From the NCBI RefSeq assembly GCF_014203895.1, contig NZ_JACHJY010000010.1, positions 124,001 to 188,000 of the forward strand: DNA of 64,000 nt, written 5' to 3'. Shown one piece after another: positions 7,341-15,339 of the stretch. The translations under genes were made by a program, and so were the position numbers. The notes beneath the pieces are model-generated. The model ran no database searches, was not told the origin of the DNA, and saw only the letters and a program-made list of their open reading frames with translations. Source of the stretch: Streptomyces nymphaeiformis. GTDB lineage: Bacteria > Actinomycetota > Actinomycetes > Streptomycetales > Streptomycetaceae. Positions within the stretch are counted from its first letter, which is position 1, and each line of letters starts with the position of its first letter.

Positions 7341-8516
7341 TCACCGGCCGGTGCGGGACGCCGAGACCACCACCTCCGCCAGCTCGGGACGGCAGATGTC
7401 GCTGTGCGAGAGGACCACCTCGGCCGCGTCCACGCTCACGCATCCGGCACCCGGAACCCCCGCGCGCAGGGCCTCGGCGATGCTCAGGCCCACCGTCCCC
7501 GGCACCGCCTGCACGCCGTCGTGTCCGATCGCGCCCCAGCGCGGGTCATCCGTGCCGAGCAGCGACTCGGAGTCGTTCGCGAGCCGGGACGCCAGCGGGT
7601 ACACCACCCCGAGCGCCCTGTCGTGCCGCGAGTAGCAGGCGACGACCGGCCCCCGGACCCGGTTCTGGAGATCCCGCAGCGAACCGGGGCGGCCCGGGTC
7701 GTGCGGCAGCCGCGCCGCGAACGCGTAGTGCGAGAAGGCGCCCTGGAGGAGCGTCACGGACGCGACCGGCCGGGCCCCCGCGGGCAGCCCCCGCAGCGCG
7801 TACGCGACGAGCCGGGCGCCCATGCTGTGCCCCACGAGGTGGACACGGAGCCCGGGGGCGCTCCGGGCGACCTCCCCGAGCAGCGGCCCGAGCCCGTGCT
7901 CGCCGACCTGCCCGGCCCGCTTCTTCATCACGTAGTACGTGGCCTGCCGCAGCACCTCCTTGGCGCCCTTCCAGTACTTCTTCAGCCCTTCGCCGAAGAA
8001 GGCCTCCTCATGTGAGTCCTCGAGGGCCCCCGTGAACAGGGCGCACACCTGCACCGGGTCCCCCACCAGGAACTCCGGCACCGGCTCCCGTACCGCCACG
8101 GACTCGGCGTCCACGTCCGTCAGCTCCCGCACCAGCGCCCCGAACTCCGCGAACGCCGCCTCCTCCGCCGGCGCCGCGTCGAGGAGTTCCGTGAGCCGCC
8201 CGATGACCGGCTCCTTCTCCGGGAGGACCGTCACGAGCGCCCGGAAGTCGGGCACCGGTTCGTCCGTGAACATCATCGAGGGCCAGATCACCCCCGCGTA
8301 CCCCATCTCGGTCCCCGGCGCGAGCAGCCCGGGGAAGGGGGCGAAGAAGTCGGAGCAGAGGCGGGTGGCGCCGGACGGGGAGTTGTTCCATCCGTGCGCG
8401 AACAGCACCAGGTCGCCCACCCCCTGGCGCGCCAGCGCGGCCAGCGCGGAGGCCTGGCCCGGCGGCCCGTCGCCGTCCTTGTCGAAGGTGATCTCCCGGT
8501 ACGGCTCCACACTCAT
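7341..8516 (-). CDS. alpha/beta-hydrolase (lipase/esterase-like)
   Basis: A 391-residue protein with an alpha/beta-hydrolase core. An oxyanion-type segment LVLFAHGWNNSPSGA is near residue 38, and the nucleophile elbow GHSMGARLVAYAL is near 225. A likely catalytic histidine is near the C-terminus (the HDG or SHSD segments). There is no signal peptide. The large insert between strand and nucleophile elbow, rich in Glu and Ala, is unusual for small esterases and is seen in actinobacterial lipase-like proteins of unknown substrate. The start at 8516 (MSVEPYREITFDKDGDG) is preferred to 8606, whose extra 30 residues are Pro/Gly/Arg rich. The erythromycin-esterase-like gene lies 127 bp upstream on the same strand. 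Confidence 0.75.
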   Translation of the reverse strand: MSVEPYREITFDKDGDGPPGQASALAALARQGVGDLVLFAHGWNNSPSGATRLCSDFFAPFPGLLAPGTEMGYAGVIWPSMMFTDEPVPDFRALVTVLPEKEPVIGRLTELLDAAPAEEAAFAEFGALVRELTDVDAESVAVREPVPEFLVGDPVQVCALFTGALEDSHEEAFFGEGLKKYWKGAKEVLRQATYYVMKKRAGQVGEHGLGPLLGEVARSAPGLRVHLVGHSMGARLVAYALRGLPAGARPVASVTLLQGAFSHYAFAARLPHDPGRPGSLRDLQNRVRGPVVACYSRHDRALGVVYPLASRLANDSESLLGTDDPRWGAIGHDGVQAVPGTVGLSIAEALRAGVPGAGCVSVDAAEVVLSHSDICRPELAEVVVSASRTGR

Positions 8517-8643
8517 CCCGGTCACGGCCAGACCCGTCCCTCCACGTCGAGGGGGCCGCAGCGCCGAGTGCGCCCCGTGCGCGGGCGGCGGCTCCTCGGC
8601 CAGCATGCCCGCGCACGGCCCCGTCCAGACGTGCGACGGCGGG

Positions 8644-9987
8644 TCAGCGCAGCCGCGCCGCCGAGATCCGGGGGAAGTGGATCAGGAGGTCGTACGCGGT
8701 GGAGAGCCGCATCGGCACCGTGTCGCCCGGCCAGGGGAACACCGTCCCGATGTGCCGGACCGGCCGGGCCGCGCCCAGCCAGTCGCGCGCCGCCGGAGTC
8801 GTGTGCCGCATGTCCAGCCAGAAGGGGCCGGACGCGACCCGGTCCAGGGTGGCGGCGCTGCTGTCGGGTCCGAGCGGGGCGACGGTGAAGGTCCGGATCG
8901 GCTCGCCGGGGGCTCCGGTGTCGTGCGCGTTGAAGGAGCCCCGGCCGAAGGAGGCGCCGACGCTCAGGTAGTCCCTGCCGAGGAGGTCCCGCAGGAAGGC
9001 GCCCTGGAGCCGCGGGTACTGGTCGGGCTTCGGCGTCTCGTAGCCGACGTGCCCGTTGTGCGCGGAGAGCACCATCCGGTCGCCGGTCCGCCGCTGCCAC
9101 CACACGGTGTTCTCGGCCATGGTCCGGTCGCGGTAGAGCATCGCCGCGGCGACGCCCTCGGGAGTCGTCAGGTCATGGGCGTACTCGGTGCCGACCTGGG
9201 CGATCGCGCGCGCGTGCTGCACCGCCCACGCCTGCGCCTCCCGCGCCCCGGGGCCCTCGCCGGGGCCCCGCCGTTCCAGGAGGGCGAGGGCGCGGTTCAC
9301 CTCGTCGGCCATCCGCCGCCGCTCGGCGCGCGGCTTCTCCATGTAGCCCTTCATCCAGGCCTCCACCTCGCCGGTGGGCCGGGAGTCGCGGTACAGCTCC
9401 CGGAAGCGGGGCAGGAGGTCCGGGTGGACGCGGGCGACGTACGAGGTGACGGTGTCGAAGAGGTTCGGTCCCGCGTACCCGAGGTCGTTCCCCATGAAGT
9501 GCACCGGGCGATCGGGGTGAAGCCGGTTGTACTCCCGCATCCATCGGAACAGGTCGAGGTACTCCTCGGTGTTCCAGAGGCGGTACGACTCCTGGAACTC
9601 GTCCCGCATGATCGCCTTGATGTCGCCGCGGCCGGTGCGGACCCAGTCGTCGACGAGGAGCCCGGTGGACCAGGGGGCCTCCAGGGCGAAGGTGGTGAAG
9701 CCCCGGGACTCCACGAGGTGTTCGAAGATCCGGTGCTTGGCGGTGAAGAACTCGGCCGAGCTGTGGGTGGCCTCGCCGAGGCCGACGATCTTGGCCGAGC
9801 CGATCATCCGGTCGAGCGGACGCAGATCGGTCAGGGGCCGGGCGGAGCGGGCGAGTTCCCGCGCGGGGTCGGGGCCGGCCGGGACCCCGGCGGCACGGGC
9901 CGCGGGCGCGAGGGCGCCCAGGCAGGCGGCGAGGAGGAGCCCGACGAGGGGCAGCCGGGACGGACGGCGTCGTAACGAGAGGTTCAT
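8644..9987 (-). CDS. exported erythromycin-esterase-family hydrolase
   Basis: A 447-residue protein with a signal peptide (MNLSLRRRPSRLPLVGLLLA, cleavage near ARA-AG at about 33). The rest matches the erythromycin-esterase family: GLGEATHSSAEFF (Glu72 and His75, equivalent to the active-site Glu/His) and SAHNGHVGYETP, which carries a second conserved histidine near residue 310. EreA/EreB members open the macrolide lactone, but most family members have other or unknown substrates, and macrolide resistance should not be assumed. The start at 9987 puts the Arg-rich n-region directly at the N-terminus; the 10035 start adds 16 unrelated residues. Secretion together with the next gene suggests extracellular action. 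Confidence 0.82.
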   Translation of the reverse strand: MNLSLRRRPSRLPLVGLLLAACLGALAPAARAAGVPAGPDPARELARSARPLTDLRPLDRMIGSAKIVGLGEATHSSAEFFTAKHRIFEHLVESRGFTTFALEAPWSTGLLVDDWVRTGRGDIKAIMRDEFQESYRLWNTEEYLDLFRWMREYNRLHPDRPVHFMGNDLGYAGPNLFDTVTSYVARVHPDLLPRFRELYRDSRPTGEVEAWMKGYMEKPRAERRRMADEVNRALALLERRGPGEGPGAREAQAWAVQHARAIAQVGTEYAHDLTTPEGVAAAMLYRDRTMAENTVWWQRRTGDRMVLSAHNGHVGYETPKPDQYPRLQGAFLRDLLGRDYLSVGASFGRGSFNAHDTGAPGEPIRTFTVAPLGPDSSAATLDRVASGPFWLDMRHTTPAARDWLGAARPVRHIGTVFPWPGDTVPMRLSTAYDLLIHFPRISAARLR

Positions 9988-10063
9988 GGGCCCAGCCTGG
10001 TCGGCGGGACGTCCCGGGGGACATCCCGCCGGCACCCGTACGGGCCGGGGGCCAACCCCACCC

Positions 10064-11308
10064 TCACCGGTACAGCAGGTACTCCTCCCGCACCGCCCGG
10101 AACGCCGCCAGGTCCGTCTCCCACGCCCCGACGACCTCGTCCACGCCCGCGCCCGCGTCGATCAGGGTCCGTACCCGGGTCGAGCCGGTCAGCTTGTCGA
10201 TCCAGTTGTCCGCCCGCCAGGCGAAGCCGGACCAGGAGCTCCTGGCGGTGACCAGGAGCCCGATGCCCGTCCGTACCGGGTCGAAGGACTCCCGGTCGTC
10301 GACGTGCAGCTGCACCCCGCCGACGGTCTTCCCCTGGAACTTGGAGAAGGTCGGGGCGAAGTACGCCTCGCGGAAGCGGACCCCGGGCAGTCCGAGGGCG
10401 TTCGCGGCCTCGGCCCACCTCCGGTCGATCCCCTCGGCGCCGAGGAGTTCGAACGGCCGGGTGGTGCCGCGTCCCTCGGAGAGGTTCGTGCCCTCGAAGA
10501 GGCACGTGCCCGCGTAGACGAGCGCGGTGTCCGGCGTCGGCATGTTCGGGCTGGGCGGCACCCACGGCAGCCCGGTGGCGTCGAAGAACTCCGTCCGCCG
10601 CCACCCCGTCATCCGTACGGTCTCCAGGGCGACGGGCTCGGTCAGGAACGCGCCGTTGAACAGCCCGGCCAGCTCGGCCACCGTCATGCCGTGCGCCTGC
10701 GCGATCGGCTCCCGGCCGACGAAGGTGGCGAACGCCCGGTCCAGGACGGGGCCGAGCGCCGCCCGCCCGGTCACCGGGTTCGGCCGGTCGAGGACCACGA
10801 ACCGCTTCCCGGCGAGGGCGGCGGCCGCCATGCAGTCGTACAGCGTCCAGATGTACGTGTAGAAGCGCGCGCCGACGTCCTGGATGTCGAAGACGACCGT
10901 GTCCACGCCGGAGGCGGTGAAGACGTCCGCCAGCGGCTGCCCGCTCTTCAGGTACGTGTCGTAGACGGGCAGTCCGGTCGCCGGATCGTCGTACCGCCCC
11001 TCGGAGCCGCCCGCCTGGGCGGTGCCCCGGAAGCCGTGCTCGGGGCCGAAGACGGCGACCAGGTCCACCCGGTCGTCCGCGTGCATCACGTCCACGAGGT
11101 GGCGGGCGTCCGGGGTGACGCCGGTGGGGTTGGTGACGACGCCGACGCGGTCGCCCGCGAGGAGCGCGTACCCGTCGGCCGCGAGCCGCTCGAAGCCGGT
11201 CCGCACCCGGCCGTGACCGGGTGCGGCGGAGGCGGGGGCCGTGGACGCGGCCGCGACCGCCCCGAGGGCGCCTCCGGCGGCCAGCAGACTCCGTCGCGAC
11301 AGGCTCAT
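10064..11308 (-). CDS. exported NamZ/DUF1343-family exo-beta-N-acetylmuramidase
   Basis: A 414-residue protein. The N-terminus MSLSRRSLLAAGGALGAVAA is a twin-arginine signal, so the enzyme is probably folded before export. The body matches DUF1343, whose characterised member NamZ removes N-acetylmuramic acid from peptidoglycan fragments. The conserved AVFGPEHGFRG (Glu90, His91) contains the glutamate implicated in catalysis in that family. Other conserved blocks are FDIQDVGARFYTYIWT and LDRPNPVTG. The ATG at 11308 is taken because the Tat motif follows at once; an in-frame extension to 11989 is only a shadow of the opposite gene. The inferred role is cell-wall turnover or recycling outside the membrane. 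Confidence 0.88.
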   Translation of the reverse strand: MSLSRRSLLAAGGALGAVAAASTAPASAAPGHGRVRTGFERLAADGYALLAGDRVGVVTNPTGVTPDARHLVDVMHADDRVDLVAVFGPEHGFRGTAQAGGSEGRYDDPATGLPVYDTYLKSGQPLADVFTASGVDTVVFDIQDVGARFYTYIWTLYDCMAAAALAGKRFVVLDRPNPVTGRAALGPVLDRAFATFVGREPIAQAHGMTVAELAGLFNGAFLTEPVALETVRMTGWRRTEFFDATGLPWVPPSPNMPTPDTALVYAGTCLFEGTNLSEGRGTTRPFELLGAEGIDRRWAEAANALGLPGVRFREAYFAPTFSKFQGKTVGGVQLHVDDRESFDPVRTGIGLLVTARSSWSGFAWRADNWIDKLTGSTRVRTLIDAGAGVDEVVGAWETDLAAFRAVREEYLLYR

Positions 11309-11409
11309 GCGGGACCTCCTCGGTGTGACGGGAGTGACATGGGCACGCACGCTAGCGCTCCTGACCGCCCCGGGGAACGAGGCGTGCGGAACGGGTCTTC
11401 CGCCCCTCC

Positions 11410-11425
11410 ATACCGACCGGTTAGT
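11410..11425. promoter_or_regulatory. candidate TetR operator ATACCGACCGGTTAGT
   Basis: An imperfect palindrome 47 bp upstream of the SDR start at 11472. It shares ATACCGACYGGT with sites at 15249-15264 (reverse strand) and 6052-6065. The TetR gene at 12356 lies in the operon it would control. Confidence 0.65.
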
Positions 11426-11471
11426 CTGTCCCGGTCCCGACAGCGGGTCGTCACAGCCGAGAGGTGGGTCC

Positions 11472-12278
11472 ATGACCGCGGACAGGAACGAACCCCGGAG
11501 CGCCGGCGCCGACGGGCTCCAGGGCGCCGGAGTCGTCGTCACCGGAGCGGGCGGCGGCATCGGCGCCGCCCTCGCCCGCCGCTTCGCCGCCGAGGGCGCC
11601 CGCGTCGTCGTCAACGACCTCGACCCCGAGCGGACCAAGGCCGTCGCCGAGGAGATCGGCGCCCTCGCCGTCCCGGGCGACGCCTCCGCCGTCGTCGACG
11701 AGGCCCGCGAGGCCCTCGGCGGCACCGTCGACGTATGGTGCGCCAACGCCGGACTCTCCTCGCCCGGCGACGCCTTCGCCGACGAGGACGTCTGGGCCGC
11801 CGCCTGGGACGTCAACGTCATGGCCCACGTCCGCGCCGCCCGCGCCCTCCTCCCGGAGTGGCTGGAGCGCGGCAGCGGCCGCTTCGTCTCCACCGTCTCC
11901 GCCGCCGGACTGCTCACCATGATCGGCGCGGCGCCGTACAGCGTCTCCAAGCACGGCGCGTACGCCTTCGCCGAATGGCTCTCCCTCACCTACCGCCACC
12001 GCGGCCTCAAGGTCCACGCCATCTGCCCCCAGGGCGTCCGTACGGACATGCTCACCGCCGCCGGATCCGCCGGCGAGCTCGTCCTCGCCCCCACCGCCAT
12101 CGAGCCCGAGGACGTCGCCGACGCCCTCCTCGACGCCATCGCCGCCGACCGCTTCCTCGTCCTGCCCCACCCCGAGGTCGCCGGCTACTACCGCAACCGC
12201 GCCACCGACCCCGAGCGCTGGCTCGGCACCATGAACCACGTCCAGCGGACCTGGGAGACGGGCGCCGGTCGGCCGTAG
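11472..12278 (+). CDS. short-chain dehydrogenase/reductase
   Basis: A 268-residue classical SDR. It has a Rossmann NAD(P) motif VTGAGGGIGAALARRF, NAG (CANAGLS), the catalytic serine in STVSAAGLL and the YSVSKHG (YxxxK) pair, in normal order. The Asp-Leu-Asp after the second strand (VVNDLDPER) favours NAD(H). The ATG at 11472 has a GAGGTGGG ribosome site. It is followed after 77 bp by a TetR gene and faces the acyl-CoA dehydrogenase/APH operon, all within a pair of matching operators. A role in oxidising or reducing a hydroxyacyl or hydroxy-acid intermediate of that pathway is inferred, not shown. Confidence 0.88.
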   Translation: MTADRNEPRSAGADGLQGAGVVVTGAGGGIGAALARRFAAEGARVVVNDLDPERTKAVAEEIGALAVPGDASAVVDEAREALGGTVDVWCANAGLSSPGDAFADEDVWAAAWDVNVMAHVRAARALLPEWLERGSGRFVSTVSAAGLLTMIGAAPYSVSKHGAYAFAEWLSLTYRHRGLKVHAICPQGVRTDMLTAAGSAGELVLAPTAIEPEDVADALLDAIAADRFLVLPHPEVAGYYRNRATDPERWLGTMNHVQRTWETGAGRP

Positions 12279-12355
12279 CGCCGGCGGATGGGAAGATCTA
12301 GCGGCGGGATCGCGTTCCCGTGACCGAAAACGATCATCGAGGAAGGCGGCGGAGC

Positions 12356-12949
12356 ATGGCCAGGACGACGGAAGGGAGCGGCGTCCCCGTCCCCCAGAGG
12401 CTCCTCGCCGCCGCCACCCGGCTCTTCGCCGAGCGGGGCTACGACCGGACCTCCGTCCAGGAGATCGTCGAGGCCGCCGGGGTCACCAAGGGCGCGCTCT
12501 ACCACTACTTCGGCTCCAAGGAGGACCTCCTCCAGGAGGTCTACTCCCGGGTGCTGCGGCTCCAGCAGGAGCGGCTCGACGCGTTCGCGGACGCCGACGC
12601 GCCCGTCGAGGACCGGCTGCGCGACGCCGCCGCCGACGTCGTCGTCACCACCATCGAGAACCTCGACGACGCCTCCATCTTCTTCCGCTCCATGCACCAC
12701 CTGAGCCCCGAGAAGCACAAGCAGGTGCGGTCCGAGCGGCGCCGCTACCACGAGCGCTTCCGCGCCCTGATCGAGGAGGGCCAGCGGGCGGGCGTCTTCT
12801 CCTCCGCCACGCCCGCCGACCTCGTCGTGGACTACCACTTCGGCTCCGTGCACCACCTGTCCACCTGGTACCGCCCGGACGGCCCGCTGACCCCGCAGCA
12901 GGTCGCCGACCACCTCGCCGACCTCCTGCTGCGGGCCCTGCGCCCGTAG
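12356..12949 (+). CDS. TetR-family regulator of the acyl-CoA dehydrogenase/kinase locus
   Basis: A 197-residue TetR protein. The helix-turn-helix is TSVQEIVEAAGVTKGALYHYFGSKEDL (about 32-58), followed by a ligand domain containing FRSMHHLSPEKHKQV and VVDYHFGSVHHLSTWYRPDG, features of TetR regulators that sense acyl-CoA-type ligands (KstR2/FadR-like). The ATG at 12356 has a strong GAGGAAGG site; the GTG at 12320 is upstream of it. The gene ends 14 bp before the stop of the convergent acyl-CoA dehydrogenase. Matching palindromes ahead of the SDR-tetR operon (11410) and the APH-dehydrogenase operon (15249) make it the natural repressor of both. Confidence 0.87.
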   Translation: MARTTEGSGVPVPQRLLAAATRLFAERGYDRTSVQEIVEAAGVTKGALYHYFGSKEDLLQEVYSRVLRLQQERLDAFADADAPVEDRLRDAAADVVVTTIENLDDASIFFRSMHHLSPEKHKQVRSERRRYHERFRALIEEGQRAGVFSSATPADLVVDYHFGSVHHLSTWYRPDGPLTPQQVADHLADLLLRALRP

Positions 12950-12963
12950 GGCCCGTCCGGCGG

Positions 12964-14178
12964 CTACAGGTACTGCTTCAGCTCCCGGCGCGCCAGCGAC
13001 CGCTGGTGCACCTCGTCCGGGCCGTCCGCCAGCTTCAGCGTCCGCGCCGCCGCCCACAGTTCGGCCAGCGGGAAGTCCTGCGAGACGCCGCCCGCCCCGT
13101 GCGCCTGCACGGCCTTGTCGATGATGTCGACGACCGCGCGCGGGGTCGCGATCTTGATGGCCTGGATCTCGGTGTGCGCGCCCCGGTTGCCGACGGTGTC
13201 CATGAGCCAGGCCGTCTTCAGGACGAGGAGCCGCAGCTGCTCGATGGTCACCCGGGCGTCGGCGATCCAGTTCTGCACGACGCCCTGCTGGGCGAGCGGC
13301 TTGCCGAAGGCGGTACGGGAGACGGCGCGCCGGCACATCAGCTCGACCGCCCGCTCCGCCATGCCGATGAGCCGCATGCAGTGGTGGATGCGGCCGGGGC
13401 CGAGCCGGGCCTGCGCGATGGCGAAGCCGCCGCCCTCCTCGCCGACGACGTTCGCGGCCGGGACCCGGACCCCATCGAAGACCACCTCGGCGTGGCCGCC
13501 GTGGGAGTGGTCCTCGTACCCGTACACCTGCATCGCCCGCCGGACCTCGACGCCCGGGGTGTCGCGCGGCACGAGGATCATCGACTGCTGGCGGCGCGGG
13601 TCGGGCCCGTCGGGGTCGGTCTTGCCCATGACGATGAAGATCCGGCAGTCGGGGTTCATCGCCCCGGAGATGTACCACTTGCGGCCGTCGACGACGTACG
13701 AGTCCCCGTCCCGCCGGATCCGGGTCTCGATGTTCGTCGCGTCGGAGGAGGCGACCTCGGGCTCGGTCATCGCGAAGGCCGAGCGGATCTCGCCGGCGAG
13801 CAGCGGCTCCAGCCACTGCTTCTTCTGCGCCTCGTCGCCGAACTGGGCGAGCAGCTCCATGTTCCCGGTGTCCGGGGCGGCGCAGTTGAGGGCGGTGGGG
13901 GCGAGGTGCGGGCTGCGGCCGGTGATCTCGGCGAGCGGCGCGTACTGGAGGTTGGTCAGCCCGGCGCCGTACTCCGCGTCCGGAAGGAAGAGGTTCCAGA
14001 GGCCCTGCCGCTTGGCCTCGGCCTTCAGCTCCTCCACGACCGCCGGGGTGTCCCAGGGGGAGGCGAGCCGGGCGCGCTGCTCCTCGGCGACGGCCTCGGC
14101 CGGGTAGACGTGCTCGTCCATGAAGGCGAGGAGCTTCGCGCGCAGGTCCTCGGTGCGCGCGTCGTAGGAGAAGTCCAT
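12964..14178 (-). CDS. acyl-CoA dehydrogenase, ACAD10/11-like
   Basis: A 404-residue flavoenzyme of the acyl-CoA dehydrogenase family. It is distinct from the 3387 enzyme and close, by my recollection, to the dehydrogenase part of animal ACAD11: NCAAPDTGNMELL, CXMTEPDVASSDATNIE-like AMTEPEVASSDATNIET, RLGPGRIHHCMR and LADGPDEVHQRSLARREL. In the ACAD10/11 and Pseudomonas LvaC systems the partner of this enzyme is an APH-type kinase that phosphorylates a 4-hydroxyacyl-CoA; the dehydrogenase-fold protein then eliminates phosphate. Such a kinase gene is six bases upstream here, in the same operon. Start ATG 14178. The substrate is inferred from this pairing. Confidence 0.9.
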   Translation of the reverse strand: MDFSYDARTEDLRAKLLAFMDEHVYPAEAVAEEQRARLASPWDTPAVVEELKAEAKRQGLWNLFLPDAEYGAGLTNLQYAPLAEITGRSPHLAPTALNCAAPDTGNMELLAQFGDEAQKKQWLEPLLAGEIRSAFAMTEPEVASSDATNIETRIRRDGDSYVVDGRKWYISGAMNPDCRIFIVMGKTDPDGPDPRRQQSMILVPRDTPGVEVRRAMQVYGYEDHSHGGHAEVVFDGVRVPAANVVGEEGGGFAIAQARLGPGRIHHCMRLIGMAERAVELMCRRAVSRTAFGKPLAQQGVVQNWIADARVTIEQLRLLVLKTAWLMDTVGNRGAHTEIQAIKIATPRAVVDIIDKAVQAHGAGGVSQDFPLAELWAAARTLKLADGPDEVHQRSLARRELKQYL

Positions 14179-14184
14179 GGCGGT

Positions 14185-15207
14185 TCAGCCCTCCTGAAGG
14201 GTGGTCAGGCCGTGCTCGATGAAGACGGGGACGAGCTCGCCGATCCGGTCGAAGCCGGCCCCGACGGTCTGCCCGAGGGTCCACCGGTAGTGGATGCCCT
14301 CCAGGATCACCGCGAGCTTGAACCACGCGAAGGCCGTGTACCAGGCGAGTCCCGAGGTGTCGCGGCCGGAGCGGGCCGCGTAGCGCTCGACCAGCTCGGC
14401 GGTGCTCGGATGCCCGGGGGCGGTGGCGGTCGTGGAGATGGGGGAGTCCGGCAGGTCGAGCGGCGTGCTGTACATGACGAGGAGGCCGAGGTCGGTGAGC
14501 GGGTCGCCGAGGGTCGACATCTCCCAGTCGAGGACGGCCCGGATCCGGCCGTCCTCGCCGGCGAGGACGTTGTCGAGCCGGTAGTCGCCGTGGATCACGG
14601 TGGGCGGGGGAGAGGCGGGCAGCGCACGCCCGAGGGCCGCGTGCAGCTCCTCGATGCCCGGCAGCTCGCGGCCGCGCGAGGCGTCGAGCTGCTTCCCCCA
14701 GCGGCGCAGCTGCCGGTCGAGGAAGCCCTCGGGGCGCCCGAAGTCGCCGAGCCCCACCGCCTCCGGGTCGACGGCGTGCAGGTCGACGAGGGTGTCGACC
14801 AGGCCGAGGACGGTGGCGCGGGTGCGCTCGGGGCCCAGCGGGGCGAGCTCACGGGCCGAGCGGTACGGCGTCCCGTCGACGAAGTCCATCACGTAGAACG
14901 GCGCGCCGAGCACCGACTCGTCCTCGCAGAACAGGACCGTCCCGGGGACGGGCACGTCCGTCGCGTGCAGGGCGCTGATGACGCGGTGCTCGCGCCGCAT
15001 GTCGTGCGCGGTGGCGAGGACGTGGCCGAGCGGGGGCCGGCGGACCACCCACCGGCCGGTGCCGTCGCTCACGACGTACGTCAGGTTCGACCGGCCGCCC
15101 TCGATCAGCCGGGCGTCGAGGGGACCGGAGAGCAGCCCGGGCCGCTCACGGTCGAGGTACCGGCGCAGCTGCTCGGGGTCGAGTCCTGGGGGCGGGGCGG
15201 AACTCAC
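14185..15207 (-). CDS. APH-fold kinase, predicted 4-hydroxyacyl-CoA kinase (ACAD11/LvaA-like)
   Basis: A 340-residue aminoglycoside-phosphotransferase-fold protein. It has a Gly-rich N-lobe (GGRSNLTYVVSDGTGRW), Brenner motif VIHGDYRLDN (His206, Asp208, catalytic Asp) and metal-binding VLDWEMSTLGDPLTDLG (Asp227). The DWE-STLGDP-DL pattern is that of the N-terminal kinase half of ACAD10/11 and of LvaA-type kinases rather than of drug-modifying phosphotransferases. It is the first gene of an operon with the ACAD11-like dehydrogenase (6-bp gap). A candidate TetR operator sits 42 bp upstream. The likely reaction is ATP-dependent phosphorylation of the 4-hydroxyl of an acyl-CoA. Antibiotic resistance is an unlikely alternative. 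Confidence 0.85.
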   Translation of the reverse strand: MSSAPPPGLDPEQLRRYLDRERPGLLSGPLDARLIEGGRSNLTYVVSDGTGRWVVRRPPLGHVLATAHDMRREHRVISALHATDVPVPGTVLFCEDESVLGAPFYVMDFVDGTPYRSARELAPLGPERTRATVLGLVDTLVDLHAVDPEAVGLGDFGRPEGFLDRQLRRWGKQLDASRGRELPGIEELHAALGRALPASPPPTVIHGDYRLDNVLAGEDGRIRAVLDWEMSTLGDPLTDLGLLVMYSTPLDLPDSPISTTATAPGHPSTAELVERYAARSGRDTSGLAWYTAFAWFKLAVILEGIHYRWTLGQTVGAGFDRIGELVPVFIEHGLTTLQEG

Positions 15208-15248
15208 GTGGGGGTACCTCCGGATCGTCTTCGGCGACGACCATTGTG

Positions 15249-15264
15249 ACCGACCAGTCGGTAT
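15249..15264. promoter_or_regulatory. candidate TetR operator ACCGACCAGTCGGTAT
   Basis: A palindrome (ACCGACC/AGTCGGT) 42 bp upstream of the APH kinase start. Its reverse strand reads ATACCGACTGGTCGGT, matching the sites at 11410 and 6052. Confidence 0.65.
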
Positions 15265-15339
15265 GTAGTCCAGAGCCCGCGCCCCTGTGGGCGGTGCCCC
15301 CGGCCCGCGTGGGGCACGGAAGCGCCGCCCGCGACGGGA

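Noticed and set aside
8644..9987. Confident call as macrolide-resistance esterase
   Set aside because: Family motifs are present, but most family members have other substrates and no macrolide cluster is near.
14185..15207. Reading the APH-fold gene as an aminoglycoside resistance determinant
   Set aside because: Operon with an ACAD11-like dehydrogenase and motif pattern DWE-STLGDP fit an acyl-CoA kinase, not a drug kinase.
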